Notes: generated by a model not told the origin, from the letters alone. A stretch of DNA of 34,250 nt from Acidobacteriota bacterium (GCA_016213775.1 JACQZR010000282.1:1-34250); one strand, 5' to 3'; counted from the first letter of the stretch, positions 22,974 to 30,931 are shown. Translations and numbers: made by a program.

Positions 22974-24176
22974 ATGGAGTTATTCAGGAAAACAAATTTC
23001 GACTTCCTCGGCAAGAAGTGGCCATTCATCATCGCATCGCTGGTATTGACGGTGGCCGGGCTCGGCACCATGGTGATGAAAGGCGGCCCGCGGTATGGGA
23101 TTGATTTCCGCGGCGGCGTGAACATGGCTGTAAAGTTCGTGCAGACTCCGCCCGTGGACAAGGTGCGTTCGGCACTGAGCAGCAAGATCTCGGGTGAGAT
23201 TTCAGTGGTGGAAAACCGGACGGACAACGAGTTGCTTATCGGCACTGAATTGAAGGATGAGAAGGCATTGGACGCGGCCCGGAAGACGATGCAGGAAACG
23301 CTGGCGGCGACGTTCGGCGGGACATCGGGCAAATTGGATCTGCACAACACAGGCGCGCAGGCGCTGGTGGACCGGTTGCGGGATCCGCTGCAACGGGCAA
23401 GCGTTCCGATGAACGATCAACAGTTGCGCGATCTGACGAAGGGGATTCTGGCTTACCGGGATGGGCGTCCGAACTTCGGTATTATTCAGAACCTGGATGA
23501 CCTCGGGAAGGTGCAGGGCGTGACGCCGCAAGTGTTGAACGTGATCAAGCAGGAAGTGGCCTTGGCGCCGTTCGCGATCCGGAACACGGAAGTAGTGGGT
23601 CCGAAGATTGGGGCGGAACTGCGGAATCAGGCAATCCTCGCCACGCTGTACGCGCTCGGAGGAATGCTTGTCTACATTGCATTCCGCTTTGAGTGGATCT
23701 ACGGAGTGGCAGCCGTGATCGCGGTGTTCCACGACACGGTGATCACGCTGGGGCTTTTTTCAATATTTGACAAAGAGATCTCCTTGACGGTGATTGCGGC
23801 ATTGCTTACGCTGGTTGGTTACTCAATGAACGACACGATCGTCGTGTTCGACCGCATCCGGGAGAACTTGAAGCTGATGAGGCGCGAGAAGTTCGAGCCG
23901 TTGGTGAATGCGAGCGTCAACCAGACGCTGAGCCGGACGGTGCTGACATCGAGCCTGACGCTGCTGACGGCCTTGGCGCTATTGTTTTTCGGTGGTCAGG
24001 TGTTGAATGGATTCTCATTCGCTCTAGTGGTTGGTATTATCGTAGGAACCTATTCTTCGATCTTTATCGCGAGTCCGATCCTGATCTACTGGACGAACCG
24101 GTCAGGAGTGCAAGGAAAGGGCAGCGGAGGAGAGAAGGTAGCGACGGCGGCGGCTCCGAAGGCGGTCGCCAAGTAG
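22974..24176 (+). CDS. secF: Protein translocase subunit SecF
   Basis: The 400-aa partner of SecD. It has an N-terminal helix (about 17-34), the SecF signature YGIDFRGGVNMAVKF (41-55), a periplasmic domain and five further helices with GYSMNDTIVVFDRIRENL and SRTVLTSSLTLLTALALLFFGG. It is longer than typical SecF (about 300-320 aa): the periplasmic domain (about 60-210) is enlarged (TSGKLDLHNTGAQALVDRLR and the following segment), and there is a short Gly/Ala/Lys tail. The ATG at 22974 has no strong ribosome site. A GC hairpin (GGGCGG/CCGCCC, 24185-24206) begins 8 bp after the stop, before tonB. Confidence 0.94.
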   Translation: MELFRKTNFDFLGKKWPFIIASLVLTVAGLGTMVMKGGPRYGIDFRGGVNMAVKFVQTPPVDKVRSALSSKISGEISVVENRTDNELLIGTELKDEKALDAARKTMQETLAATFGGTSGKLDLHNTGAQALVDRLRDPLQRASVPMNDQQLRDLTKGILAYRDGRPNFGIIQNLDDLGKVQGVTPQVLNVIKQEVALAPFAIRNTEVVGPKIGAELRNQAILATLYALGGMLVYIAFRFEWIYGVAAVIAVFHDTVITLGLFSIFDKEISLTVIAALLTLVGYSMNDTIVVFDRIRENLKLMRREKFEPLVNASVNQTLSRTVLTSSLTLLTALALLFFGGQVLNGFSFALVVGIIVGTYSSIFIASPILIYWTNRSGVQGKGSGGEKVATAAAPKAVAK

Positions 24177-24184
24177 TCGGGAAA

Positions 24185-24265
24185 GGGCGGTGTTCACAAG
24201 CCGCCCGTGCGTTACCCGCAAGGGACTTTGGCCTGCTGGTGAGGTGGGCGAAAGTGCCGTGCGGG
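24185..24265 (+). promoter_or_regulatory. Structured spacer upstream of tonB
   Basis: After the secF stop a 6-bp hairpin GGGCGG (24185-24190)/CCGCCC (24201-24206) is followed by a nested structure: CCCGCA (24215-24220) with TGCGGG (24260-24265), and inside it ACTTT (24225-24229) with AAAGT (24251-24255). The tonB ribosome site (GAGGAG) lies just beyond. No T run is present, so it is not an intrinsic terminator; a processing or translational control element is possible. Confidence 0.35.
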
Positions 24266-24281
24266 AACTGAGGAGAAAGAC

Positions 24282-25052
24282 ATGTTTGAACAAACCTTTG
24301 TCGACGGACAAGGACAGACGGCAAAGCCCTGGACGGTGTTTGTATCGTTCATCGGACAATTCATCGTACTGGGCATTCTGATTCTGATTCCTCTGATTTA
24401 CACGGACACGCTTCCGAAAGCGCAATTGGCGAGCTTTCTGGTGGCACCTCCTCCTCCCCCTCCCCCTCCTCCTCCTCCGGCAGCGGCCCCTGTAGTAAAA
24501 ATCGTGAAGGTGATTCCGCGGCAGTTTGACGCCGGAAGGCTGATGGCTCCCAAGAGCATCCCGAAAGATATCGCAATGATCAAGGAAGAGGAAATGCCTC
24601 CTTCGGTCGGCGCGGTGGGAGTAGTGGGCGGTGTGCCGGGCGGCGTTCCGGGCGGAACACCGGGTGGCGTAATTGGTGGCATTATCGGATCGGTACCGAC
24701 AGCGGGACCTCCGCCTCCGCCACCTCCGCCAGTGAAGAAAGAAGAGAAGCCGCCGACGCCGCAGCGCATCCGTGTCGGTGGCAATGTGCAGTCGGCGAAA
24801 CTGGTTCGTCAACCGAAGCCGGTATATCCTCCGCTAGCGAAGCAGGCGCGTATCCAGGGTACGGTCCGTTTCACGGCGATCATCGGCAAGGACGGCACGA
24901 TCCAGAATCTGCAATTGATCAGCGGGCATCCGCTGCTGGTTCCCTCGGCCACGGAAGCGGTGAAGCAATGGGTGTATCAGCCCACGTTGCTGAACAACGA
25001 ACCGGTGGAAGTGGTGACCCAGATTGATGTGAATTTCACGTTGAGTAATTAG
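24282..25052 (+). CDS. tonB: TonB-type energy transducer
   Basis: The 256-aa protein links the ExbB-ExbD proton motor to outer-membrane receptors. It has an N-terminal membrane anchor (about 19-40), a run of 11 prolines (56-66), a Gly/Val/Pro linker with repeated GGVPGG-type units (about 112-135), a second proline run (PPPPPPPP, about 143-150) and a C-terminal TonB domain (about 168-256) with PVYPPLAKQARIQGTVRF and QWVYQPTLLNNEPVEVV. The anchor is preceded by about 18 residues and the usual short cytoplasmic start. Both rigid linkers would span the periplasm. The ATG at 24282 has GAGGAG 8 nt upstream. It heads the exbB-exbD genes and serves, by inference, receptors such as the two large ones in this window. 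Confidence 0.92.
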   Translation: MFEQTFVDGQGQTAKPWTVFVSFIGQFIVLGILILIPLIYTDTLPKAQLASFLVAPPPPPPPPPPPAAAPVVKIVKVIPRQFDAGRLMAPKSIPKDIAMIKEEEMPPSVGAVGVVGGVPGGVPGGTPGGVIGGIIGSVPTAGPPPPPPPPVKKEEKPPTPQRIRVGGNVQSAKLVRQPKPVYPPLAKQARIQGTVRFTAIIGKDGTIQNLQLISGHPLLVPSATEAVKQWVYQPTLLNNEPVEVVTQIDVNFTLSN

Positions 25053-25116
25053 AGTGAGCAACTAGCGCCGGGCTAGGGAACCCGGTTTCAATTCAACTCG
25101 CAGGAGAGTATCAGTT

Positions 25117-25848
25117 ATGTTCCTTCAGATGCAGGTATGGGCCTTGTTCCTGTTGCAGGAAGGCTCCGTCAACTTTGACCTGAGGTCGATGTGGTCACAG
25201 ATGGGACTCCTGGCGAAAGCCGTGGTGATCATTCTGTTCTTCATGTCAGCGTGGTCGATTGGTGTGATGATTGACCGTTTGCTGGCGTTTAACGCTGCGC
25301 GAGGCCAGTCGCGGGCATTTGCCCCGGCGGTCGCTGGTGCGTTGCGCGAAGGCAAGCTGGATGAAGCTATCAAGATCGCAGACCGTTACAAGAAGAGCCA
25401 CCTGGCGAAGGTGGTTGTGGCAGGATTGCAGGAATTCCGCGCGCATCAAATGAGCACGGAAATACCAGGGGAAGAGATAGAAGCGTCGCGCCGTGCACTG
25501 GAACGCGCCGAAGCGATTGTGCACGCGGAACTGAAGCGCGGCGTCAGCAGTCTGGCGACAATCGGATCGACCGGTCCGTTCGTGGGACTGCTCGGCACGG
25601 TGGTCGGCATCATCAACGCGTTCAAAGGTATCGCTGCGGAGAAGTCGACGGGTCTTGGCGCCGTGGCCGGCGGTATTTCAGAAGCGCTGGTGACGACGGC
25701 ATTCGGGCTATTCGTGGCTATTCCCGCGGTTATGATGTTCAACTACTTCACCAACCGCGTGGAAGCGTTTGACGTGGAAATGTCGAACTCGAGCTCGGAA
25801 TTGATCGACTACTTCCTGAAGCGGTCGCAGAAGGCGAGCGCGAAGTAA
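25117..25848 (+). CDS. exbB: ExbB/TolQ/MotA-family proton channel
   Basis: The 243-aa inner-membrane protein has three hydrophobic segments: about 30-50 (LLAKAVVIILFFMSAWSIGV), 146-168 (the TIGSTGPFVGLLGTVVGIIN signature) and about 190-210 (ALVTTAFGLFVAIPAVMMFN). The loop between the first two is cytoplasmic. With ExbD it forms the pentamer-dimer proton motor that powers TonB. The start at 25117 has AGGAG 10 nt upstream. The residues before the first helix (LQMQVWALFLLQEGSVNF) are mildly hydrophobic, as in many acidobacterial and myxobacterial ExbB/TolQ proteins. Its spacer to tonB carries a small CCGGG/CCCGG hairpin and that to exbD a strong one. Confidence 0.92.
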   Translation: MFLQMQVWALFLLQEGSVNFDLRSMWSQMGLLAKAVVIILFFMSAWSIGVMIDRLLAFNAARGQSRAFAPAVAGALREGKLDEAIKIADRYKKSHLAKVVVAGLQEFRAHQMSTEIPGEEIEASRRALERAEAIVHAELKRGVSSLATIGSTGPFVGLLGTVVGIINAFKGIAAEKSTGLGAVAGGISEALVTTAFGLFVAIPAVMMFNYFTNRVEAFDVEMSNSSSELIDYFLKRSQKASAK

Positions 25849-25905
25849 GGGACCGGAGAAGCCGCGGCGCGGCTTGAATCGCTACGAATGCGAGTTGAAT
25901 GAGAG

Positions 25906-25932
25906 TCCGGCGGTGGGGCACCTGCCGCCGGA
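25906..25932 (+). promoter_or_regulatory. GC hairpin between exbB and the first exbD
   Basis: A perfect 8-bp stem TCCGGCGG (25906-25913)/CCGCCGGA (25925-25932) with an 11-nt loop lies in the 156-bp spacer. A second small stem (GCCGC-GGC-GCGGC) sits just after the exbB stop. There is no T run, so an mRNA stability or processing element is more likely than termination. Similar hairpins occur in neighbouring spacers. Confidence 0.4.
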
Positions 25933-26004
25933 AGGCTCAAACGGTGACGTGGTACTCTCGTGGCGGACAAGCAGGCGCTGAGAGGAAGGTAAAGGAGAAA
26001 CGGA

Positions 26005-26460
26005 ATGGCTGAAGGAAAGAAGTTCAAAGCAGCGCCTCCGGTGGCCGATATTAACGTTACGCCAATGGTGGACGTGATGCTGGTCATGCTCATCATCTTC
26101 ATGGTCATCACGCCTATGCTCTCCAAGGGTGTCAGCGTGGATCTGGTGAAGACGAAGAACCCGATCGCGATGGCCAACGCGGACAAGGAAGACGCCGTGC
26201 TGGTGGCCGTGACTCGTGACGGGAAAGTCTACCTGAACACGACGCAGTTGACGGCGGATACCTTGCCGAATAAAGTAAAGGACATGCTGACGACCAAGCT
26301 TGACAAAACCTGCTATGTGAAAAGCGATTCGCGGGCGAAGTTCGAGAAAGTCGTTGAAGTGATCGACAACCTGCGCGCGGCTGGTGTGGACAATCTAGGA
26401 TTGTTGACCGAGCAGATCCAGCAGGGAGGGATGCCGGTGGAAAAGAAGGACGCGAAGTAG
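26005..26460 (+). CDS. exbD: ExbD/TolR-family protein (first copy)
   Basis: A 151-aa single-pass protein: a short cytoplasmic start, one transmembrane helix (about 23-40, VDVMLVMLIIFMVITPML) and a periplasmic ExbD domain. Asp23, at the beginning of the helix in INVTPMVDVML, corresponds to the proton-carrying Asp25 of E. coli ExbD. It differs from the two downstream copies in lacking the proline-rich/D-rich insert after the helix and in a Lys-rich tail (VEKKDAK). The ATG has AAGGAG upstream at good spacing. It pairs with the ExbB directly upstream. Confidence 0.92.
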   Translation: MAEGKKFKAAPPVADINVTPMVDVMLVMLIIFMVITPMLSKGVSVDLVKTKNPIAMANADKEDAVLVAVTRDGKVYLNTTQLTADTLPNKVKDMLTTKLDKTCYVKSDSRAKFEKVVEVIDNLRAAGVDNLGLLTEQIQQGGMPVEKKDAK

Positions 26461-26514
26461 TGCCTGTCAAAGGGTAGCGCGCGTCAAAGGAATCTCGCAG
26501 CCGGTAGGGTTGCA

Positions 26515-26536
26515 GCGCGGTAAGTGAAGACCGCGC
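26515..26536 (+). promoter_or_regulatory. GC hairpin between the first and second exbD
   Basis: A perfect 7-bp stem GCGCGGT (26515-26521)/ACCGCGC (26530-26536) with an 8-nt loop ends 5 nt before the AAGGAG of the second exbD. Without a T run it is a candidate RNA processing or translation-tuning element. Confidence 0.4.
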
Positions 26537-26555
26537 AGAAAAAGGAGAGTCAACT

Positions 26556-26987
26556 ATGGGTATGGCAGTTGGCGGTCCGGGTAGTGGACCCCGGGCGGAC
26601 ATCAACATGACCCCGCTAATCGACGTGCTGCTTGTGCTGTTGATCATCTTCATGGTGATCACGCCGCTGACGCCGAAAGGCCTAGAGACGTTAGTGCCAC
26701 AGCCTCCGCCGAAGGACAGACCGCCACCGCCTCCGGAGCAGGATCGTACAGTCGTCATCATCATCAATAAAGACAAGTCGATCATGTTGAACACCGAGCC
26801 TATCGACGAGGCCCGTCTTGGTGATCGTTTGGAGCAGGTCTTCAAGACCCGCGCCGAGCGTGTAGTCTTTGTAAAGGGCGATCCTGACCTGGAGTTTCGA
26901 GATGTGGCCCGTGCAATCGACATTGCCAAGGGCGCGGGAATCGACAAAGTCGGGCTGATGACGCCGAAGATTGAAGCCGGAGAGTAA
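26556..26987 (+). CDS. ExbD/TolR-family protein (second copy)
   Basis: A 143-aa ExbD paralogue with the N terminus MGMAVGGPGSGPRADINMTP, one membrane helix (about 22-40, IDVLLVLLIIFMVITPLTP) and the conserved Asp23. After the helix comes a proline-rich stretch (PQPPPKDRPPPPPEQDRTV) not found in the first copy, then a periplasmic domain ending DIAKGAGIDKVGLMTPKIE. It is much closer to the third copy downstream than to the first, indicating a duplication. The ATG has AAGGAG 9 nt upstream. The TPR lipoprotein gene starts 10 bp after the stop, implying coupling. Confidence 0.92.
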   Translation: MGMAVGGPGSGPRADINMTPLIDVLLVLLIIFMVITPLTPKGLETLVPQPPPKDRPPPPPEQDRTVVIIINKDKSIMLNTEPIDEARLGDRLEQVFKTRAERVVFVKGDPDLEFRDVARAIDIAKGAGIDKVGLMTPKIEAGE

Positions 26988-26997
26988 GGAGGGATTC

Positions 26998-27852
26998 ATG
27001 ACCCAGAAGACGAAACTCGTTCTTGCTCTGATCGCGGTTACGGCTGGCTGCATCGGAATGGGATGCGCAAAGCTGCAGGCTCGCGATCACCTGAACAAGG
27101 GTGTGCAGGCCTTCAAGGGCGCGCGCTACGCCGAGGCCGTTGAGCACTTCAAGACCAGCGTGGATCTGGATCCGGACTTTCACGTGGCCCGTTTGTACCT
27201 GGCGACTGCGTATATGAGCCAATACATTCCGGGCGCGGAATCGAAGGAGAATCTGGAATACAACAAGATGGCGAAGGAAGAGTTCCTGAAGGTTCTGGAA
27301 AAGAGCCCCGGGGACAAGACAGCGGTTGCTTCGCTGGCCAGCTTGCACTACAGCCAGGCGCAGGGCATCTCGAATCTTGAGGACAAGCTCAAGAAATTGG
27401 ATGAGGCGAAGGTGTGGTACCAGAAGATGGTGGAAGTGGATCCGCAGAACAAGGAAGCTTACTACAGCCTGGGCGTGATTGTCTGGGCGAAGTGGTATCC
27501 GGCGCTGATGGCCGCCCGCGTGAAATTGAACATGAAGGCGGAAGATCCCGGCCCACTGAAGGACAAGAAGCTCAAGGAAGAGTTGAAGGAAAAGTGGGCG
27601 GCGACGGTGGACGACGGTCTCAACAGCCTGAAGAAATCTCTGGAGATCGACAAAGAATACGACGACGCGATGGCGTATATGAACCTTCTGATTCGCGAGA
27701 AGGCGGACCTGGCTGACAATTCCGAGGAATACAAGAAGATGATCGAGGAAGCAGACAACTGGGTGCAGAAGGCTCTGGAGATGAAGAAGATCAAGGCTGC
27801 ACGGCTGCCCGCTGGCGGCGGCATCATCCAGGAAGCAGCACCGGCGAAGTAA
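26998..27852 (+). CDS. TPR-repeat lipoprotein of the Ton cluster
   Basis: The 284-aa protein begins MTQKTKLVLALIAVTAGCIG with two Cys (18 and 23) that could serve as lipid-attachment sites, followed by helical tetratricopeptide repeats. Clear TPR-like units are ARDHLNKGVQAFKGARYAEA (about 27-46) with VDLDPDFHVARLYLATAYM, then LEKSPGDKTAVASLASLHYS, VEVDPQNKEAYYSLGVIVW and LEIDKEYDDAMAYMNLLIR. The C terminus is Ala/Gly/Pro-rich. I chose the ATG at 26998, which has AAGGAGG right before it. TPR lipoproteins near ExbB/ExbD genes are plausible envelope scaffolds; here its place between two exbD copies suggests a role in the motor complex (inference). An intrinsic terminator follows. Confidence 0.88.
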   Translation: MTQKTKLVLALIAVTAGCIGMGCAKLQARDHLNKGVQAFKGARYAEAVEHFKTSVDLDPDFHVARLYLATAYMSQYIPGAESKENLEYNKMAKEEFLKVLEKSPGDKTAVASLASLHYSQAQGISNLEDKLKKLDEAKVWYQKMVEVDPQNKEAYYSLGVIVWAKWYPALMAARVKLNMKAEDPGPLKDKKLKEELKEKWAATVDDGLNSLKKSLEIDKEYDDAMAYMNLLIREKADLADNSEEYKKMIEEADNWVQKALEMKKIKAARLPAGGGIIQEAAPAK

Positions 27853-27882
27853 CTCCCGCGCATAGTCCGGATTCATTTAGAA

Positions 27883-27912
27883 GCGGCGCCCTTTCGGGGG
27901 TGCCGCTTTTTT
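27883..27912 (+). terminator. Intrinsic terminator after the TPR lipoprotein gene
   Basis: A 9-bp stem GCGGCGCCC (27883-27891)/GGGTGCCGC (27898-27906, one G-U pair), with a TTTCGG loop, is followed by six T residues (27907-27912). It separates the third exbD gene from the rest of the Ton cluster, so that gene may be expressed less or from its own promoter. Confidence 0.85.
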
Positions 27913-27956
27913 ATTTGAGATGGGGCGGGAACAACTTGCGCCGGAGTGGTTTCTAT

Positions 27957-28376
27957 GTGGGCATGGGAATGCAAACTGGAAACTCGAACGGGATGTATGC
28001 GGCCATCAACGTGACTCCACTGATTGATGTGCTGCTGGTGCTGTTGATTATCTTTCTGGTGATAACACCGGTGACGTCGAAGGGCTTGCAGACGCAGGTT
28101 CCGCAGGATTCGACTGGTGTTCCGCCGGCTGATGAGGTGGACCGGTCGGTTGTGATTCGGGTGATGAAGGACCGGTCGATGCAGATCAATAACGAGCGTG
28201 TGGAAGAGGCGTTGATGGGCGCGCGGCTGCGGGAGATCTTTAAGCGGCGCGCTGACAAGACTGTGTTTGTGCACGGGGATCCGGAGATCGAGTATGGCGA
28301 TGTAGCGAAGGCGATCGACATTGCGAAGGGCGCGGGGATGGATAGGGTAGGGCTGATCACGCGGGAAATGGAGTAA
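27957..28376 (+). CDS. ExbD/TolR-family protein (third copy)
   Basis: An ExbD paralogue of 139 aa if started at GTG 27957 (GGAG 10 nt upstream) or 137 aa from ATG 27963. It has a Gly/Asn/Met-rich start (MGMQTGNSNGMYAAINVTP), a membrane helix (LIDVLLVLLIIFLVITPVTS) with the conserved Asp, and a periplasmic domain ending DIAKGAGMDRVGLITREME. The periplasmic part closely follows the second copy (compare DIAKGAGIDKVGLMTPKIE) but lacks the proline-rich insert. Its position after a terminator suggests separate or reduced expression. Three ExbD proteins with one ExbB is unusual; they may form mixed dimers or serve different partners. Confidence 0.9.
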   Translation: MGMGMQTGNSNGMYAAINVTPLIDVLLVLLIIFLVITPVTSKGLQTQVPQDSTGVPPADEVDRSVVIRVMKDRSMQINNERVEEALMGARLREIFKRRADKTVFVHGDPEIEYGDVAKAIDIAKGAGMDRVGLITREME

Positions 28377-28400
28377 GCTCTTCATACCACGGGCCGGTTT

Positions 28401-28426
28401 AGCGGGTTCTTCGGTGTCGCTTTTTT
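28401..28426 (+). terminator. Weak terminator-like element after the third exbD
   Basis: AGCG (28401-28404) can pair with CGCT (28418-28421) around a GGTTCTTCGGTGT loop, followed by TTTTT to 28426. The stem is only 4-5 bp, so termination may be partial. Confidence 0.4.
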
Positions 28427-28523
28427 ATTGAGATGGAGGGAACCGGCTGTACGCGGGCGTGATTCCCGCCTTGACACCCAGAGCCTGGGCGCGTAAGCTC
28501 CGGAATGTAAGAAAGCCAAAGCT

Positions 28524-30293
28524 GTGACAGCCGCAACTTCGTCGTACAAGTTCGTTCGGTTCGGCGACTTCGAAGTTGATTTCCAGGCTGGGCAATTGCG
28601 CAAGAGAGGAATCAAGCTCAGGCTGGTGGATCAGTCGTTCGAGATTCTGGCAATGCTGCTGGAACATGCCGGAGAAGTCGTCACGAGGGAGGCCTTGCGC
28701 CGGCGCCTGTGGCCGGATGCGGTATACGTCGATTTCGACAACAACCTGAACAAGGCAATGGCGAAGTTGCGGGAGGTGCTTGGGGATTCGCCGGCGCGAA
28801 CACGGTTCATCGAAACGCTACCCAAACGCGGCTACAGGTTCATCGGTACTGTCTCGCGGGTGGAATCGGCGCGCCCCCGGCTGCTGGTGATGCCGTTCCT
28901 GAATCTCAGTGGAGATTCTTCACAAGAGTATTTCAGCGAAGCGATGACAGAAGAGATCATTGGAGCGCTGGCGAGTGTAGCGGCGGAGAGTCTGGCTGTG
29001 ATCGCGCGGACCACCGCGATGCACTACAAGGGGAGTGAACGGGCGGTTGGCGCCATAGGGCGTGAGCTTTCGTTGGACTACATTGTTGAGGGCAGCGCGC
29101 GGAAGGAGAATGGCCGGGTTACCGCAAACGTGCAACTGATCAGGGTCCGCGACGAATCGCACCTGTGGAGCCAGCACTACGATGCGGAGATGAGTGACCT
29201 GTTAAACATCGAAATCGGGATTGCCGAGGCGATCGCCGCACGGATCGGGCTGAGTCCGCGGCCGGGTGCACGGAAAAGCGTCATGGACGTTGTGGCGTAC
29301 GACCTGTACTCCAAAGGCCGGTACCATCTCTCCACGCCAACGCTCAAGGACATGGAGAAAGCACAGCACCTCTTGGAGCAGGCCATTGCTCGCGCCCCGG
29401 ATTTCGCACTCGCGTACGACTCGCTCGGCGAAGTGTTCTGGTACCGCGGGTTCTGGGGGCTTGATCCGCCTAGGCGGGCCTGCTCAGAGGGAATCTACTA
29501 TCTCCTCAGAGCTCTTGAAATTGATAACAGGTTGGCAGAGACTCATGCCCTGCTCGCCATGTATCGCAAGGGGCTTGGCTACGATTGGACGGAGGTTCAC
29601 AGGGAGATCGTTCTGGCGCGGAAACTGAACCCGGCGTCGCCCCTGGTGAAGGAGCGAGCGGCCATCATCGACTCTCTGCCGCACGGTCTCATGAACGAGG
29701 CGGTGGCGGAACTGGAGGGAGCACTCGAATCGGACCCACTAAGTCCGTCGATTCGGGGGTGGTTGGTAACTTGTCTCTGGCTCGGACACCATTCCGACCG
29801 GGCGATCGAGGAGGCACGCACGTTGCTGGAATTGCATCCCACGGGGCACATCAGCTACTTTGTGGCCGGTTTCTGCTATTGCGACAAAGGAATGTTCCCA
29901 GAAGCAATTGCCGCTCATCGTAAGGCGGCTGAGCTGTCTGGAGGTTCGCCGGCGATGTTGGGGTGGCTCGGGCTGACGCTTGCCCAGAGTGGGGCGGCGG
30001 CGGAGGCCCGCGAAATTCTGGACGGTCTACTGCTGTTGGCAAGGGACAGATATATCGCGCCAACGAGCATTGCCTGGATACACCTTGGGCTGGGAGAGAT
30101 TGATGAGGCATATACCTGGATGGATCGGGCCGCCGAGTGCGGGGACCAGATGCTGGTGCCGATTCTCACTTACCAGTTTTTCGATCCTCTGCGGTCCGAC
30201 GCGCGGTTCGAGGCTTTGCTCCGCAAGATGAATCTGGACGCGAAATCGGAGGAGCGGCGAGCGCTCCTGATCGAGCGGGAGCGCGCGGGATGA
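28524..30293 (+). CDS. CadC/ToxR-like winged-helix regulator with TPR repeats
   Basis: The 589-aa protein has an OmpR-type winged-helix DNA-binding domain (about 10-108: GDFEVDFQAGQLRKRGIKLR, then NNLNKAMAKLREVLGD and TLPKRGYRFIGTV). It is followed by a TolB/FlgO-like domain (about 118-250: LLVMPFLNLSGDSSQEYFSE, ARTTAMHYKGS, LDYIVEGSARKENGRV) and a long TPR array (about 265-580, e.g. LLEQAIARAPDFALAYDSLG). No transmembrane helix separates the parts, so it is a cytoplasmic regulator; this build is common in acidobacteria and its signals are mostly unknown. The start is GTG at 28524 with a poor ribosome site. It faces two secreted-protein genes and precedes the second receptor, which it could regulate (inference). 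Confidence 0.88.
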   Translation: MTAATSSYKFVRFGDFEVDFQAGQLRKRGIKLRLVDQSFEILAMLLEHAGEVVTREALRRRLWPDAVYVDFDNNLNKAMAKLREVLGDSPARTRFIETLPKRGYRFIGTVSRVESARPRLLVMPFLNLSGDSSQEYFSEAMTEEIIGALASVAAESLAVIARTTAMHYKGSERAVGAIGRELSLDYIVEGSARKENGRVTANVQLIRVRDESHLWSQHYDAEMSDLLNIEIGIAEAIAARIGLSPRPGARKSVMDVVAYDLYSKGRYHLSTPTLKDMEKAQHLLEQAIARAPDFALAYDSLGEVFWYRGFWGLDPPRRACSEGIYYLLRALEIDNRLAETHALLAMYRKGLGYDWTEVHREIVLARKLNPASPLVKERAAIIDSLPHGLMNEAVAELEGALESDPLSPSIRGWLVTCLWLGHHSDRAIEEARTLLELHPTGHISYFVAGFCYCDKGMFPEAIAAHRKAAELSGGSPAMLGWLGLTLAQSGAAAEAREILDGLLLLARDRYIAPTSIAWIHLGLGEIDEAYTWMDRAAECGDQMLVPILTYQFFDPLRSDARFEALLRKMNLDAKSEERRALLIERERAG

Positions 30294-30300
30294 GCCCGCT

Positions 30301-30326
30301 ACGGACCGGCCTTTCGACCGGTCCGT
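30301..30326. other. Perfect 9-bp inverted repeat between convergent genes
   Basis: ACGGACCGG (30301-30309) and CCGGTCCGT (30318-30326) flank CCTTTCGA, 7 bp after the regulator's stop codon. It lies between the regulator and the facing secreted-protein gene. There is no T run in either direction, so it may block 3' decay of both convergent transcripts rather than terminate alone. Confidence 0.55.
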
Positions 30327-30356
30327 GCCATGAACCGCGGGCCGCCCGTCAACGAG

Positions 30357-30893
30357 TCAGTTTTTCCCGGGGTCCAGAATGCGGCAGATAGTATTATTCA
30401 CGCCGGGTACGGCGCTCGGATACCCCTCGCACTTGGATTGGAGCCCGTCCACCGGGCCGCTCTGGCCATGCCCAACGGTTTTGAAGTCGTAAACAAGAGT
30501 ATTGACGTCGATATTGCCAGTGAATGTACCTTCCCAAACGCCACCGGCGCCGAGCACGCTCCTGTAGGTTCCCCACATGTTGCCTTTACCGTCCGGCCCG
30601 AAGTTGATGTTCGCGGTAATGGTGTTGGTGCCGTCGAACTTGGGATCTGGCGGATTCGCCCTTTCCAAAGCCACGAGGGTACGTCCGCGGACAGTCCCTC
30701 GCACACCGGGAGGACAGGGTTGGACAAACAGGTTCCCTGTAGGAGCGACGCCACCTTGGCAATTCACCACTCCCTCGGTGAGAGCAATTCCCTGTTCGGT
30801 GCCTAAGATGATTGTGAAGGTTGCCTTGGCGGCGACTGTGAATGCAGCCAGCGACAGGACAGCCATGGAGAGGAGAAGAGAAGTTCGGATCAT
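30357..30893 (-). CDS. Small secreted protein of unknown function
   Basis: A 178-aa protein starting MIRTSLLLSMAVLSLAAFTV, a signal peptide with likely cleavage near AAKA (about 24). I do not recognise the mature part; it holds four Cys (in NCQGG, QPCPPG, KCEGY, ICRIL) that could form two disulfides, and segments such as NINFGPDGKGNMWGTYRSVL with alternating polar/hydrophobic residues suggesting beta strands. I chose the ATG at 30893 because AAGGAGG lies 5 nt upstream; the longer open frame upstream has no signal. It follows another secreted-protein gene on the same strand after 38 bp, so the two probably form one transcript starting between 31310 and 31497. Confidence 0.75.
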   Translation of the reverse strand: MIRTSLLLSMAVLSLAAFTVAAKATFTIILGTEQGIALTEGVVNCQGGVAPTGNLFVQPCPPGVRGTVRGRTLVALERANPPDPKFDGTNTITANINFGPDGKGNMWGTYRSVLGAGGVWEGTFTGNIDVNTLVYDFKTVGHGQSGPVDGLQSKCEGYPSAVPGVNNTICRILDPGKN

Positions 30894-30931
30894 AAGGACC
30901 TCCTTTTCGAATCGGGGTACCGGCATTGGAC

